The notes: a model not told the origin generated them from the sequence alone. 64,000 nt of DNA from Mycobacterium sp. ITM-2016-00316 (GCF_002968335.2 NZ_CP134398.1:372001-436000), one strand, 5' to 3'. Shown: positions 8,550-17,005, counted from the stretch's first letter. Numbers and translations: made by a program.

Positions 8550-10268
8550 ATGACACGTCTGTTCAACGACCCGGCCACCTTCGCCGAGGACATGCTCGCC
8601 GGCTTCCTGGACGCCAACTCGCACTATGTGGTGGGTGTGCCGGGCGGCGTGGTGCGCGCCACCGAGACGCCGGCGGGCAAGGTGGCGGTCGTCGTCGGCG
8701 GCGGCTCGGGCCACTACCCCGCGTTCTGCGGGGTGGTCGGGCACGGCTTCGCCGACGGCGCGGTGGTGGGCAACATCTTCACCTCCCCGTCGGCGCAGGA
8801 GGCCGCCTCGGTGGCCCGCGCCGCGCACGGCGACGCGGGCGTGCTGCTGCTCACCGGCAACTACGCCGGCGATGTGATGAACTTCGGCCTCGCGGTCACC
8901 GCGCTGCGGGCCGAGGGCATCGACGCCCGCTATCTGGGCGTCACCGACGATATTGCCAGCGCCACAGCAGAAGACATCGGGAAGCGACGCGGGATCGCCG
9001 GAGATTTCACCGTGTTCCGTTGTGCCGGCGCGGCGGCGCAAGAGGGCACCGATCTCGACGGCGTCGAACGGGTGGCCGTCAAGGCCAATGCGGCTACTCG
9101 CACCCTGGGCGTGGCGTTCGAGGGGTGCACCCTGCCCGGTGCGGACCGGCCGCTGTTCGTCGTCGCCGAGGGCCAGATGGATCTGGGCCTGGGTATCCAC
9201 GGTGAACCCGGAGTGGCCAGCCACGCGATGCCGACGGCCGCCGAACTCGCCGACCTGCTGGTCACCGGAGTGCTGGCCGAGAAGCCGGCGGGGTCATCCG
9301 AGCGAATCGCGGTGATCCTCAACGGTTTGGGCCGCACCAAGTACGAAGAGTTGTTCGTGGTGTGGAACACGGTGGCGGCCAGGCTTGCCGAATCGGGCCA
9401 TGCCGTGGTGTCACCCGAGGTGGGCGAACTGGTCACCAGCCTCGACATGGCGGGCTGCTCACTGACCGTGATGTGGCTCGATGACGAACTGGAGCGGTTG
9501 TGGACCGCACCGGCGGATACGCCCGCCTATCGCAAGGGCGCGGTGACGGCCGGCGCCGGGACCCGGCGTGCCGATGACGTCGCCGATGCTGTTGCGCGAC
9601 AGACCATCGCGGGGGACGCGGAGTCGCAGAAGGTGGCCGCACTTGTGGCCCAGGGGCTTTCGTGTGTCGCCGCGCAGATGGTGACGGCGGAGCACGAACT
9701 CGGGCGCATCGACGCGGTCGCCGGGGACGGTGACCACGGGCGCGGCATGGTCAAGGGCACCACGGCGGCTGCCGACGCCGCCGCCGACGCCGTGAACTCG
9801 GGCGGCGGAACCGCCTCGGTGCTGACCGCGGCCGGCGAGGCGTGGGCGGCCAAGGCCGGCGGTACGTCCGGCGTGCTGTGGGGCGCGGCGCTCTGTGCGG
9901 CCGGCGCGGCGCTGGGCAACCGCGGTGTACCCGGTGGACGGGAGATTGCCTCGGCGCTGCGGGCCGGGCATGACGCGCTGGTGGCGCTGGGCCACGCCGA
10001 GCGCGGTGACAAGACCATGCTCGATGCGCTGGGCCCCTTTCTCGATTCGTTCGAAGCTGCCATCGACGCCGGAACCGGCTGGCGCACAGCGTGGCTCGAA
10101 TCCGTGGAAACTGCCCAGAAGGCGGCCGTCGAGACGGCCGACCTTCGGCCCAAGGTCGGCCGGGCCCGACCACTGGCAGAACGCAGCGTCGGCACCCCCG
10201 ACGCGGGCGCCATCTCACTGGCCATGTGTGTCCACACCGTGGCCGAACTGATCGAGGAGAATGCATGA
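8550..10268 (+). CDS. DhaK-DhaL fused dihydroxyacetone/tetrulose kinase
   Basis: 572-aa ATP-dependent ketose kinase. Residues about 1-330 form the DhaK domain ([28 protein letters not shown]); the substrate-binding histidine is in GIHGEPG. Residues about 370-570 form the DhaL ATP-binding domain with the Mg motif [11 protein letters not shown]. The single-chain arrangement is typical of ATP-dependent kinases rather than of the PEP-dependent three-subunit system. Relatives phosphorylate dihydroxyacetone, L-erythrulose (LerK in M. smegmatis) or other short ketoses. The TIM-barrel isomerase and RpiB-like neighbours favour a tetrulose. It overlaps the next gene by ATGA. Confidence 0.88.
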   Translation: MTRLFNDPATFAEDMLAGFLDANSHYVVGVPGGVVRATETPAGKVAVVVGGGSGHYPAFCGVVGHGFADGAVVGNIFTSPSAQEAASVARAAHGDAGVLLLTGNYAGDVMNFGLAVTALRAEGIDARYLGVTDDIASATAEDIGKRRGIAGDFTVFRCAGAAAQEGTDLDGVERVAVKANAATRTLGVAFEGCTLPGADRPLFVVAEGQMDLGLGIHGEPGVASHAMPTAAELADLLVTGVLAEKPAGSSERIAVILNGLGRTKYEELFVVWNTVAARLAESGHAVVSPEVGELVTSLDMAGCSLTVMWLDDELERLWTAPADTPAYRKGAVTAGAGTRRADDVADAVARQTIAGDAESQKVAALVAQGLSCVAAQMVTAEHELGRIDAVAGDGDHGRGMVKGTTAAADAAADAVNSGGGTASVLTAAGEAWAAKAGGTSGVLWGAALCAAGAALGNRGVPGGREIASALRAGHDALVALGHAERGDKTMLDALGPFLDSFEAAIDAGTGWRTAWLESVETAQKAAVETADLRPKVGRARPLAERSVGTPDAGAISLAMCVHTVAELIEENA

Positions 10269-10726
10269 CCCTGCGCGTGGTGATCGGCTGCGATGACGCC
10301 GGACTGCAGTACAAGGATGTTCTGCGTGGCGACCTGGAGTCGGACCCGCGGGTGGACTCCGTGGTCGATGTGGGCGTCGGCCCCGATGAACACACCGCCT
10401 ACCCGCACGTGGCGGTCACCGCGGCCCGCATGGTGGCCGAGGGGCGGGCCGACCGGGCGCTGCTGATCTGCGGGACCGGCCTCGGGGTGGCCATCGCCGC
10501 CAACAAGGTGCCCGGCGTGCGGGCGGTCACCGCCCACGACAGCTTCTCGGTGGAACGCGCGGTCCTCAGCAACAACGCCCAGGTGCTGTGCTTCGGTCAG
10601 CGGGTCGTGGGTGTCGAGTTGGCCCGCCGGCTGGCGGCCGAATGGCTGGGCTACCAGTTCGATCCGGCCTCCGCCTCGGCGGAGAAGGTCGCCGCCATCT
10701 GTGGGTACGAACCGCAGAACGTGTGA
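10265..10726 (+). CDS. RpiB/LacAB-type sugar phosphate isomerase
   Basis: 153-aa aldose-ketose isomerase. The active site reads [23 protein letters not shown], with a cysteine at the position of the catalytic Cys of E. coli RpiB. The housekeeping mycobacterial RpiB instead uses a glutamate further along this loop, so this is a separate lineage, closer to the EryI/DerI type that interconverts D-erythrulose-4-phosphate and D-erythrose-4-phosphate. The start overlaps the kinase stop (ATGA). Its product would feed the split transketolase encoded on the other arm. Confidence 0.87.
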   Translation: MTLRVVIGCDDAGLQYKDVLRGDLESDPRVDSVVDVGVGPDEHTAYPHVAVTAARMVAEGRADRALLICGTGLGVAIAANKVPGVRAVTAHDSFSVERAVLSNNAQVLCFGQRVVGVELARRLAAEWLGYQFDPASASAEKVAAICGYEPQNV

Positions 10727-10749
10727 CGGGGTAGCGGGCATCCGGCCCC

Positions 10750-10775
10750 CACGGCACGGCTAGGGTTGTGCCGTG
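10750..10775 (+). promoter_or_regulatory. Probable leaderless promoter and hairpin at the TenA start
   Basis: TAGGGT (10761-10766) matches the mycobacterial -10 pattern and ends 6 nt before the GTG start at 10773, so transcription may begin at the start codon. The inverted repeat CACGGCAC / GTGCCGTG (10750-10757, 10768-10775) spans the same region and includes the start codon. Confidence 0.4.
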
Positions 10776-11942
10776 TCCGATGACCTCTGGACGGCTGCCA
10801 CCCGGCACCCGTTCCTCGACGCGGTGCGTGACGGCACCATCACCGATGCGGCCTTCGACAAGTGGCTACGCCAGGATGCGCTGTTCGTGGCCGACCTGCT
10901 GATCTTCCAAGCCCGGCTTCTTGCCCGGGCGCCCCGTGCCGCCCAGCAGGTGCTGGTCGGTGGATGTGCCGCGCTGGTGGCCGAGCTGGACTGGTTCGAG
11001 GAGCAGGCGGTGCGACGCGGCATCGATCTGAACGCCGAGCCGCTGCCCGCCACGCTGGCCTACCGGGAGCTGCTGCAGCGTCTCGATGACGAGCCCTATG
11101 CCGCCGCAATCACCGCCCTGTGGGTCATCGAGCGGGTCTATCTGCTCGGTTGGACCTCCGCCGCGCCCGCCGCGGCGCCACTCGATGAGTTCGTCGAACA
11201 CTGGACGACGCCCGATTTCGCCGGGTATGTCGAGGAGCTGGGCGCCCTCGCGTCGCCGGGTGAGCATGCGGAACAGGTCGATGCGGTGCTCAAGCTTCGA
11301 GGTGGCCTTCTGGGATATGGCGCTGGCATGACGCTGTCTGCTCAGTTGTGGTCGGAGAACGCCGATATCACCGCCGAGGTGTTGGCCAACCCGTTCGTCC
11401 GCGGGATCGGGGACGGAACCCTTACGCGGGAGCTGTTCGCCGGCTACATCGCCCAGGATGCGTTCTTTCTCGAATCCTTCGCCCGTGCATACGCTTTGGC
11501 GCTGGCTCGTAGCACCGACACCGAGACGCTGCTCACGTTCGCCGATCTACTGGCCGGCGTTCGGGAGGAACTGGGCCTGCATGCCAGTTACGCGGCGTCC
11601 TGGGGCATCGACATGGCCGGGGTCACGCCGGCCGCCGCAACGCTGGCCTACACCGAGTTCCTGCTGGCGACCGCGGCGACCGGAGGTCTGGGGGAGATGT
11701 GTGCGGCGATGACGCCGTGCATGCGGCTGTACGCCCACATCGGGTCCCAGCTGGACGCGGGTACCGCGGGGCCGTACGCGCAGTGGGTGCAGACCTATGC
11801 CGACCCCGGTTTCGAGGAGATCGCCGCGCTGTTGGAACGGCTCCTCGATCGGCTCGGCGACGACAGCACGACCATTCGGCGGGCGTACCGGCGCGCGATG
11901 CGGCTGGAACTGGAGTTTTTCGCCGCCGCGTACGGGGCCTGA
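10773..11942 (+). CDS. Tandem TenA/Thi-4 family protein
   Basis: 389-aa protein made of two TenA-like helical domains. Domain 1 (about 1-190) shows HPFLDAVRDGTITDAAFDKW and QDALFVADLLIFQARL. Domain 2 (about 205-389) shows NPFVRGIGDGTLTRELFAGY, QDAFFLESFARAYALAL, and MTPCMRLYAHIG with the cysteine position typical of thiaminase II-type TenA, then PYAQWVQTYADPGF. Domain 1 has no such cysteine. TenA proteins hydrolyse aminopyrimidines for thiamine salvage; single-domain members are about 220 aa, so the duplication is unusual. The neighbourhood contains a TPP-dependent transketolase, which hints at a cofactor link. Confidence 0.82.
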   Translation: MSDDLWTAATRHPFLDAVRDGTITDAAFDKWLRQDALFVADLLIFQARLLARAPRAAQQVLVGGCAALVAELDWFEEQAVRRGIDLNAEPLPATLAYRELLQRLDDEPYAAAITALWVIERVYLLGWTSAAPAAAPLDEFVEHWTTPDFAGYVEELGALASPGEHAEQVDAVLKLRGGLLGYGAGMTLSAQLWSENADITAEVLANPFVRGIGDGTLTRELFAGYIAQDAFFLESFARAYALALARSTDTETLLTFADLLAGVREELGLHASYAASWGIDMAGVTPAAATLAYTEFLLATAATGGLGEMCAAMTPCMRLYAHIGSQLDAGTAGPYAQWVQTYADPGFEEIAALLERLLDRLGDDSTTIRRAYRRAMRLELEFFAAAYGA

Positions 11943-12002
11943 CCGTGAGTGCGGGTGGACTCGCCGAAACACCTACGCCAGTTCAGCCGGGTGGCGGCCG
12001 CG

Positions 12003-12108
12003 CTCGCGAGACTGAAGCCGGGTACAGATCGGCGTGTTTTCAGCTACGTGGGTTGCAGTCTCGCGAGACCCGCACGCACGAGACTGAAATCCTGTAGAAA
12101 CCGGCGTG
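12003..12108. repeat. Intergenic inverted and direct repeats
   Basis: A 30-bp direct repeat of the form CGAGACTGAA-N13-CGGCGTG occurs at 12007-12036 and 12079-12108. Between the copies, CAGTCTCGCGAG (12056-12067) is an exact reverse complement of CTCGCGAGACTG (12003-12014). The block lies between convergent genes (TenA and DJ-1/PfpI). It looks like a small mobile-type or structured intergenic repeat; I see no ORF in it. Confidence 0.6.
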
Positions 12109-12137
12109 GCGATTAGTGCCGGATATACCTTCTCGCT

Positions 12138-12707
12138 TTAGCGTTGCGGGGCAGCGGCTTTCGTGACCGCGTTCAACAGCGCGTCGCAGAACGCCGGTAG
12201 ATCGTGGGGGGTCCGACTGGTGATCAGATTCCCGTCGACCACGACTTCCTCGTCGACGGTCTTCGCTCCGGCATTGCGCAGGTCGATACGAAGGCTGGGA
12301 TATGAGGTGACGGTGCGGCCCTCGACCACGCCGGCGTCGATCAGCACCCACGGGCCGTGGCAGATGACCGCCACCGGCCGACCGGACTCGACGAAACGGC
12401 GCACGAACGCCACCGCGGATTCGTCGGACCGTAACTTGTCGGCGTTGACGGTGCCGCCCGGAATCACCAGCGCGTCGAATTCGTCGGCGGAGGCACCTTC
12501 GACCTGGCGATCCACCCGGAACGTGCCGGCGGGCTCCAGATCGTGGTCACGTGCCTCGATTTCGCCGTCCTGTAGGGACAGCAACTCGATCGCGCCACCG
12601 GCGTTGACGATGGCATCGCGCGGTTCGGCGAGCTCACGGCGCTCAACACCGTCGGTGGCCAAAATGGCGAATTTCATGCCCTGCAGGGCTGTGGACGTAT
12701 CAGTCAT
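12138..12707 (-). CDS. DJ-1/PfpI family protein
   Basis: 189-aa PfpI-type class I glutamine amidotransferase-like protein. The nucleophile elbow AVICHGPW carries the catalytic cysteine with its adjacent histidine, and DALVIPGG carries the earlier strand/loop. Members act as glyoxalase III/deglycase, chaperone or weak protease; several are stress proteins. Start at 12707 (MTDTSTALQ); a 24-codon extension upstream is poorly supported. It is divergent from the TetR gene at 12898 and one TGACT-N2-AGTCA operator lies in the shared promoter region, so it may belong to the same regulon as the membrane-protein operon. Confidence 0.86.
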   Translation of the reverse strand: MTDTSTALQGMKFAILATDGVERRELAEPRDAIVNAGGAIELLSLQDGEIEARDHDLEPAGTFRVDRQVEGASADEFDALVIPGGTVNADKLRSDESAVAFVRRFVESGRPVAVICHGPWVLIDAGVVEGRTVTSYPSLRIDLRNAGAKTVDEEVVVDGNLITSRTPHDLPAFCDALLNAVTKAAAPQR

Positions 12708-12771
12708 GGAAAAGGGCTGCCCGGCGATGTGCGCAGCCAAACATGGCCCACCTGCACCACGTGGTTGCAGC

Positions 12772-12783
12772 TGACTCAAGTCA
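12772..12783. promoter_or_regulatory. Operator copy 1 (TGACT-N2-AGTCA)
   Basis: TGACTCAAGTCA: perfect 5-bp arms around CA, between the divergent DJ-1/PfpI and tetR genes. It is the first of three matching sites (also 13548 and 14324), all in intergenic promoter positions around this TetR gene. Confidence 0.6.
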
Positions 12784-12897
12784 TTTCACACACCGGCATC
12801 GTCGAGTCGGCCGCGGCGGGCGGGCCAGGCGATATTGTCGGTGTCGGCGGCTCCGGACCACTCGGCGCCCCAGACCGCGGACAGGGACGGAGCGAAC

Positions 12898-13500
12898 ATG
12901 GCTGTGGTGAACGGCCCTTCGGCGCGCGAGGCGAAGCGTCTGCAGACCCGCGAGCGCCTGATGGGCGCCGCAGTCGCCGAGTTCAAGCGGTCCGGGATGG
13001 CCGAGGCCGATGTCGCCGCCATCGTGGCGGCTGCCGGGGTGGCCCATGGCACCTTCTTCTTCCATTTCCCCACCAAGGAGCACGTTCTCCTGGAACTGGA
13101 GAAGCGCGAAGAAGACCGGATGGCCAAGCAGTTCGGCCGATACCTCGAAAAGGGCCACGACCTGGAATCGGCGCTGTCCGAAGCGGTGCGGTTGGTGCTG
13201 GGGCTGGAGCGCCGCCTCGGCGACGTCCTGTTCAAGGATTTCCTGGCGTTGCACTTCTCGCAGACGCGCCCGGATTCCGAGGACGGCGGTGACCACTCGC
13301 TGGTTCTGCTGCTGGCCCAGCGCATCGAGCGGGCCCGGTCCGAGGGGCAGGTGGATCCCGAGGTCCAGTCGATCAACAGTGCGGTGTTCTTCCTGCTGTG
13401 CCTCTACGCGCTGGCGATCACCACCAATGACCCGATGCGCCAGGACCTGCTCGACGATCTGGTCAAACGCACCATGCGGAGCGTCGCCGCCGCGGGATGA
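12898..13500 (+). CDS. TetR family regulator of the MP/NorQD locus
   Basis: 200-aa TetR protein. HTH at about residues 14-60: RERLMGAAVAEFKRSGMAEADVAAIVAAAGVAHGTFFFHF is split across helices 1-3, ending in the FFFHFPTKE recognition segment. Start at 12898 because GGAG lies 6-7 nt upstream; 21 further codons upstream are open but unsupported. It stands directly before MP1. TGACT-N2-AGTCA palindromes occur upstream of itself, of MP1 and of the microprotein/NorD/NorQ operon, making it the likely repressor of all three. The effector is unknown. Confidence 0.87.
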   Translation: MAVVNGPSAREAKRLQTRERLMGAAVAEFKRSGMAEADVAAIVAAAGVAHGTFFFHFPTKEHVLLELEKREEDRMAKQFGRYLEKGHDLESALSEAVRLVLGLERRLGDVLFKDFLALHFSQTRPDSEDGGDHSLVLLLAQRIERARSEGQVDPEVQSINSAVFFLLCLYALAITTNDPMRQDLLDDLVKRTMRSVAAAG

Positions 13501-13547
13501 GCCGGCGCCATCCCCGGGGGCTGATGCTTGTCCGGCGAGCATTTGCA

Positions 13548-13559
13548 TGACTAGAGTCA
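13548..13559. promoter_or_regulatory. Operator copy 2 (TGACT-N2-AGTCA)
   Basis: TGACTAGAGTCA with perfect arms, ending 6 bp before the MP1 start codon. The position leaves no room for a ribosome site, so MP1 may be leaderless with the operator covering its transcription start. Confidence 0.6.
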
Positions 13560-13565
13560 GTCAAC

Positions 13566-14258
13566 ATGCGATCGTCAGCCGCTTCGGCGACCCTGTCTCT
13601 GGACGAGCAGATGGAGGAGTCGCGACTGGCTCAGCGCCAGGCGGACCGGTGGTTGATCAGCGGCAGCATCCTGATCGGCACTGCCGCGTTGGGCATCTTC
13701 GGTCTGCCGTTGTTTCTCCGGGGTGTGTGGCTGCTGCGCCGGGCGCAGCACAACGGATTGTCGGTGCGGCCGATGATGGTCACCCTGCTCGGGTACCTGG
13801 TCATCATCGACGCGGCGATCAACACCGTCGGATGGGCGCTCGACCTGATCGGTAGCCACACGCTGCTGGCGAGGGTGTTGTTGAACGGTTGGGGCCACAT
13901 GTTCGACGCCGGATACTTCTGGCATTTCAACGAACTCTGGGTCGGTGGGGCGTCCGGGCCGGGCGAGAAGGCGATGGAAGTCGGGATGATCCTCACGGTG
14001 TTCACCATGCGGATCGCGGCCGCGATCGGGTTCCTGCAGATGAAGCGTTGGGGTCAGCAGTGGATGATCGTCACGTGCTGGATGGGCGTGGTCATCTGGG
14101 TGCTCTACGTGTTCAACATGACGATGTTCGCCGACGTGCGGTTCGCGGGAACCATCTTCCCCGTCGTGGGCTGGTGGCTCTACGACATCTTCTACATCAC
14201 CCCGTTTCTCGCGATCCCGTATCTGCATACCGTGAACCGCGAAATATTCACTGACTGA
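13566..14258 (+). CDS. Five-helix membrane protein MP1, function unknown
   Basis: 230-aa integral membrane protein that I cannot assign. About five hydrophobic segments (roughly 29-58, 68-96, 138-157, 165-188, 195-220). A polar, metal-ligand-rich loop reads GWGHMFDAGYFWHFNELW (H111, D114, H120, E123), and the chain ends HTVNREIFTD (H221, E226, D230). These residues, plus D82, D93 and H98, are identical in the paralogue MP2 at 17148, while the N-terminal part varies more. No CXXC, heme-binding CXXCH or transporter motif is visible. The presence of NorQ/NorD-type activation genes in the same locus suggests a membrane metalloenzyme. Preceded by a TGACT-N2-AGTCA operator. Confidence 0.8.
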   Translation: MRSSAASATLSLDEQMEESRLAQRQADRWLISGSILIGTAALGIFGLPLFLRGVWLLRRAQHNGLSVRPMMVTLLGYLVIIDAAINTVGWALDLIGSHTLLARVLLNGWGHMFDAGYFWHFNELWVGGASGPGEKAMEVGMILTVFTMRIAAAIGFLQMKRWGQQWMIVTCWMGVVIWVLYVFNMTMFADVRFAGTIFPVVGWWLYDIFYITPFLAIPYLHTVNREIFTD

Positions 14259-14323
14259 TGTCACCAGGCCGTCCGCAAGATCGGCTTCGAGCAGTTCATT
14301 CAGCGGCGGTCATGGATCTCTAT

Positions 14324-14335
14324 TGACCTAAGTCA
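14324..14335. promoter_or_regulatory. Operator copy 3 (TGACC-N2-AGTCA) and likely promoter
   Basis: TGACCTAAGTCA differs from the other two copies by one base in the left arm. It overlaps a -35-like TTGACC (14323-14328) upstream of the microprotein - norD - norQ operon. Confidence 0.55.
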
Positions 14336-14464
14336 GTCAGTGAAGTAGAAAAGGAACATCATGTCGCCAAAGGTGCAGCCGCCGCTGCGTCACGTGCACA
14401 GGTTTCCGGCGCCGGGGCGCACCGCCACCGACGCCGGCGGATCCCCGAAACGCCGTGCTCGACA

Positions 14465-14512
14465 GGCGGGTTTCCTCCGCGGCACGCGGTGTGCAGATCC
14501 GATGAAACCGCC
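14465..14512 (+). promoter_or_regulatory. Structured 5' leader hairpin before the microprotein gene
   Basis: GGCGGGTTTC (14465-14474) pairs with GAAACCGCC (14504-14512), leaving one bulged G. A second stem, CCGCG-GCA-CGCGG (14477-14489), is nested inside. The structure ends 3 nt before GAGGAGG, the ribosome site of the gene at 14530. This suggests translational control or an RNA element; no known riboswitch class was recognised. Confidence 0.4.
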
Positions 14513-14529
14513 AACGAGGAGGTTCGACC

Positions 14530-14634
14530 GTGGACTATCTGTGGGAGGTCTTGCGCTACGTCGCAGCCTGGGGCGGCACCGGCCTGGTCATCTGGTTCTG
14601 GTACTGGATGTTCTCCAACATCGGCACCTTCTGA
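14530..14634 (+). CDS. 34-aa single-helix membrane microprotein
   Basis: GTG start with a near-perfect GAGGAGG ribosome site 7 nt upstream. The product is 34 residues: MDYLWEVLRYVAAWGG, then a tryptophan-rich hydrophobic helix (about 11-29, TGLVIWFWYWMF), ending SNIGTF. It resembles small accessory subunits of membrane enzyme complexes. It precedes the NorD-like gene by 33 bp. Function unknown. A second microprotein (17020) lies before MP2, so each membrane-protein module may have one. Confidence 0.7.
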   Translation: MDYLWEVLRYVAAWGGTGLVIWFWYWMFSNIGTF

Positions 14635-14667
14635 ACCGAGCGCACGTGGGTCCTCCGGGAACCGTCC

Positions 14668-16200
14668 ATGGCTGACCTCGACGACACCTCGGCGATGGCG
14701 CTGGAACGCAGCTGCTCGCTCACCGCGGTCGCACTGAGCGGCGAGCAGCGCGCGGGTGTCCGCCTGGTCACCGGAGCGCACCGCGGTTTCGGCCTGAACT
14801 CGTCGCGCACCTTCATCCACGTCCCCTACCCGCAGCTCGGAGCCGACTGGACCCGGCGCTCCCTGACATGCGGTATCGCCCTGCAATGTTCGTCATCGAA
14901 GGACCGGGTCGGCGAATACCGGATCGACGAATTGTCTGCCCGCGAGCTACGCGCGCTGGCCCTCGTCGAGGCGGCTGTCGCGCTGGGCTGGATCGCTTCG
15001 CGCTGGCCCGGGCTGATGCCTGAATGCCGCCGGCTGCTGCCCGAACTGGAGCCGGCCGACCTCCAATTGGATGCCCACACGATGATCAGCCGCGCGATCG
15101 AACTCGCCCGCAGCGCCGACGGGCTCACCGTCCACCCGCTGCTGGGGCGGCTGCCCGCGATCTACACGACACCGACAGGCCTGGTCGACAAGCTACGGCG
15201 GCAGTTCGGCAGGATGCCGTGGACCACCACGCAGCAACGGATGCCGCGGCCCTACTCGGTGCCGGTGGGCGGTGACGGCGGTGTACGCAATCCCAACCTG
15301 CCGCCACCGAGCCGGCCACAGGACAACGACATGGATGTCACCCCCGAGCACCGGCCCGGGATCCCGTACCCGGAGTGGAACGCCTGGACGAAACGCTTCC
15401 TGCCCGATCATGTAGCGGTTCTGGAACTGGCCCGCGACCGCCGTGTCGACCCCGCGAAAACGGACTCGGTCGATCTACGCGCATGGTTCCAGAAGAACAC
15501 CCACCGCGCCATGACCGCTCGCCTGGAGGACGGCTCGGACCTCGATATCGACCAATACGTGCGCCATTTCATCGATCTGCGCACCGGTGAAGCGGCCGAG
15601 CCGCGCCTGTTCCGGGAACTGCTGCCCAGCAACCGCGATGTCAGCACCGCGCTGCTGCTGGACGGCAGCTCGTCGCTGGGGGTGCACGGTGGCAGGGTGT
15701 TCCGGCTGGAGCTGGCCTGCGCGGATGCGTTGTCGCGGGCGATGACCCAGGCCCGGGAACGTCACGGCATCTTCGTGTTCACCGGCAACACCCGCCATCG
15801 CGTGGAAGTGCGCTGCCTCAAGGACTTCCCGGAGGCGCGGTTCGTCCCGCCCAGCGGACTGGGACTGTCCACCGGCGGCTACACCCGCCTCGGTGCACCC
15901 ATCCGTCACCTGACCGCCCGGCTGCTCGCGCAACCCTCGGAACGGCGGCTGCTCATCATCGTCGGGGACGGGATGATCTCCGATGAGGGCTACGAGGGCC
16001 GCTACGCATGGTCGGACGCCGCGCATGCGGTCGAGGAGGCCAACGAGGCGGGCGTGAGCGTCTACTACGTCGGTGTGGGGCCGGCCCGGGTCGACCCGCT
16101 GCCCGAGGTGTTCGGACCCAAACGTTCACAACGCATCCGGCGAATCGAAGAGCTGCCCCGCGTGCTCGCACACGTACACCGGGAGCTCGTCAGCGCATGA
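14668..16200 (+). CDS. norD-like: NorD/CbbO-like VWA-domain protein
   Basis: 510-aa protein with a C-terminal von Willebrand A domain. The MIDAS motif DGSSS begins at D332 (TALLLDGSSSLG), followed by a GGYTRLG loop and LLIIVGDGMISDEGY. The N-terminal 250 residues are variable, as in NorD and CbbO. These proteins partner a MoxR-class AAA+ ATPase (NorQ, CbbQ) to insert or reactivate the metal centre or conformation of a client enzyme (NO reductase, Rubisco). No nitric oxide reductase or Rubisco gene is present here; the membrane proteins are the likely clients. The stop is 14 bp before the norQ-like start. Confidence 0.85.
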   Translation: MADLDDTSAMALERSCSLTAVALSGEQRAGVRLVTGAHRGFGLNSSRTFIHVPYPQLGADWTRRSLTCGIALQCSSSKDRVGEYRIDELSARELRALALVEAAVALGWIASRWPGLMPECRRLLPELEPADLQLDAHTMISRAIELARSADGLTVHPLLGRLPAIYTTPTGLVDKLRRQFGRMPWTTTQQRMPRPYSVPVGGDGGVRNPNLPPPSRPQDNDMDVTPEHRPGIPYPEWNAWTKRFLPDHVAVLELARDRRVDPAKTDSVDLRAWFQKNTHRAMTARLEDGSDLDIDQYVRHFIDLRTGEAAEPRLFRELLPSNRDVSTALLLDGSSSLGVHGGRVFRLELACADALSRAMTQARERHGIFVFTGNTRHRVEVRCLKDFPEARFVPPSGLGLSTGGYTRLGAPIRHLTARLLAQPSERRLLIIVGDGMISDEGYEGRYAWSDAAHAVEEANEAGVSVYYVGVGPARVDPLPEVFGPKRSQRIRRIEELPRVLAHVHRELVSA

Positions 16201-16213
16201 CATCAGGAGTCAG

Positions 16214-17005
16214 ATGAGCAGCGAGACATACTATTCCAGCGGCAACGTGGTGCAGCTCTTCGAGCAGGCATTCACCCGCAAGATCCCGGTCATGCTCACC
16301 GGGCCGACCGGGTGCGGCAAGACCCGATTCGTCGAACACATGGGATCCCTGCTCGGCCGACCCGTCGTCACCATCAGCTGCCACGATGACCTGACCAGCT
16401 CCGATCTCGTTGGCCGCTTCATGGTCACCGGCGGCGACGTGATCTGGACCGACGGGCCACTCACCAGAGCCGTCAAGACCGGGGCCATCTGCTACCTCGA
16501 CGAGGTCGTCGAGGCACGCCACGACTCGCTGGCCATCCTGCACTCATTGACCGACCACCGCCGCACCCTGTATCTGGATCGCGCGGATGAAGTCGTCACG
16601 GCGCCGGAGGAATTCATGCTGGTGTGCTCCTACAACCCCGCCTACCGCAGCTCACTGAAGCAGCTCAAGCCGTCCTTCCGGCAGCGTTTCGCCACCCTGC
16701 CGATGAACTATCTACCGCCGGAACGGGAGGCCGAAGCCGTCGTGTCCGAGGCCGGTATCGACGTGGCGGCAGCCCGGCGGCTCGTCAACTGCGCCAACGC
16801 CATCCGCACCGCCGATGAGGCCTTCCACTTCGAGCCGCCGTCGACGCGGGTGCTCGTCACCGCAGCCCAACTGATCGCCGCCGGTGCCGGCGAATTGGAA
16901 GCCGCCGAAGCGTGCATCCTCGCACCACTGAGCAGCGACGGAGCCATCAATGAGGGGCTCCGGGAGATCGCGGCGGCCGGGCTACTGGCCACCGACACAC
17001 TCTGA
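16214..17005 (+). CDS. norQ-like: NorQ/CbbQ/NirQ-like AAA+ ATPase (MoxR class)
   Basis: 263-aa AAA+ protein. Walker A GPTGCGKT at residues 30-37, Walker B AICYLDEVVEA, sensor 1 in LVCSYNPAYR, and the arginine-finger region SFRQRFATLPMNYLPPERE. The C-terminal helical part matches the CbbQ_C layout. AGGAG lies 4 nt before the ATG. Family knowledge: it forms hexamers that work with a VWA partner, here the gene just upstream, to activate a metalloenzyme. It sits in an operon with two microproteins, MP2, a further membrane protein, two dehydrogenases and a P450. Confidence 0.9.
   Translation: MSSETYYSSGNVVQLFEQAFTRKIPVMLTGPTGCGKTRFVEHMGSLLGRPVVTISCHDDLTSSDLVGRFMVTGGDVIWTDGPLTRAVKTGAICYLDEVVEARHDSLAILHSLTDHRRTLYLDRADEVVTAPEEFMLVCSYNPAYRSSLKQLKPSFRQRFATLPMNYLPPEREAEAVVSEAGIDVAAARRLVNCANAIRTADEAFHFEPPSTRVLVTAAQLIAAGAGELEAAEACILAPLSSDGAINEGLREIAAAGLLATDTL

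Larger units (their letters stand above)
14361..14675 (+). other. Doubtful leader ORF with a good ribosome site
   Basis: An ATG at 14361 is preceded by AAAAGGA with 6-nt spacing and opens a 104-codon frame that overlaps, in another frame, both the hairpin at 14465 and the 34-aa microprotein gene. The predicted protein is Arg/Pro-rich with no recognisable domain. It may be a leader peptide coupled to the hairpin, or chance. I do not claim a functional protein. Confidence 0.15.

Noticed and set aside
12003..12108. CRISPR array
   Set aside because: Only two direct repeats with one 42-bp gap and an inverted copy between; no cas genes in the window.
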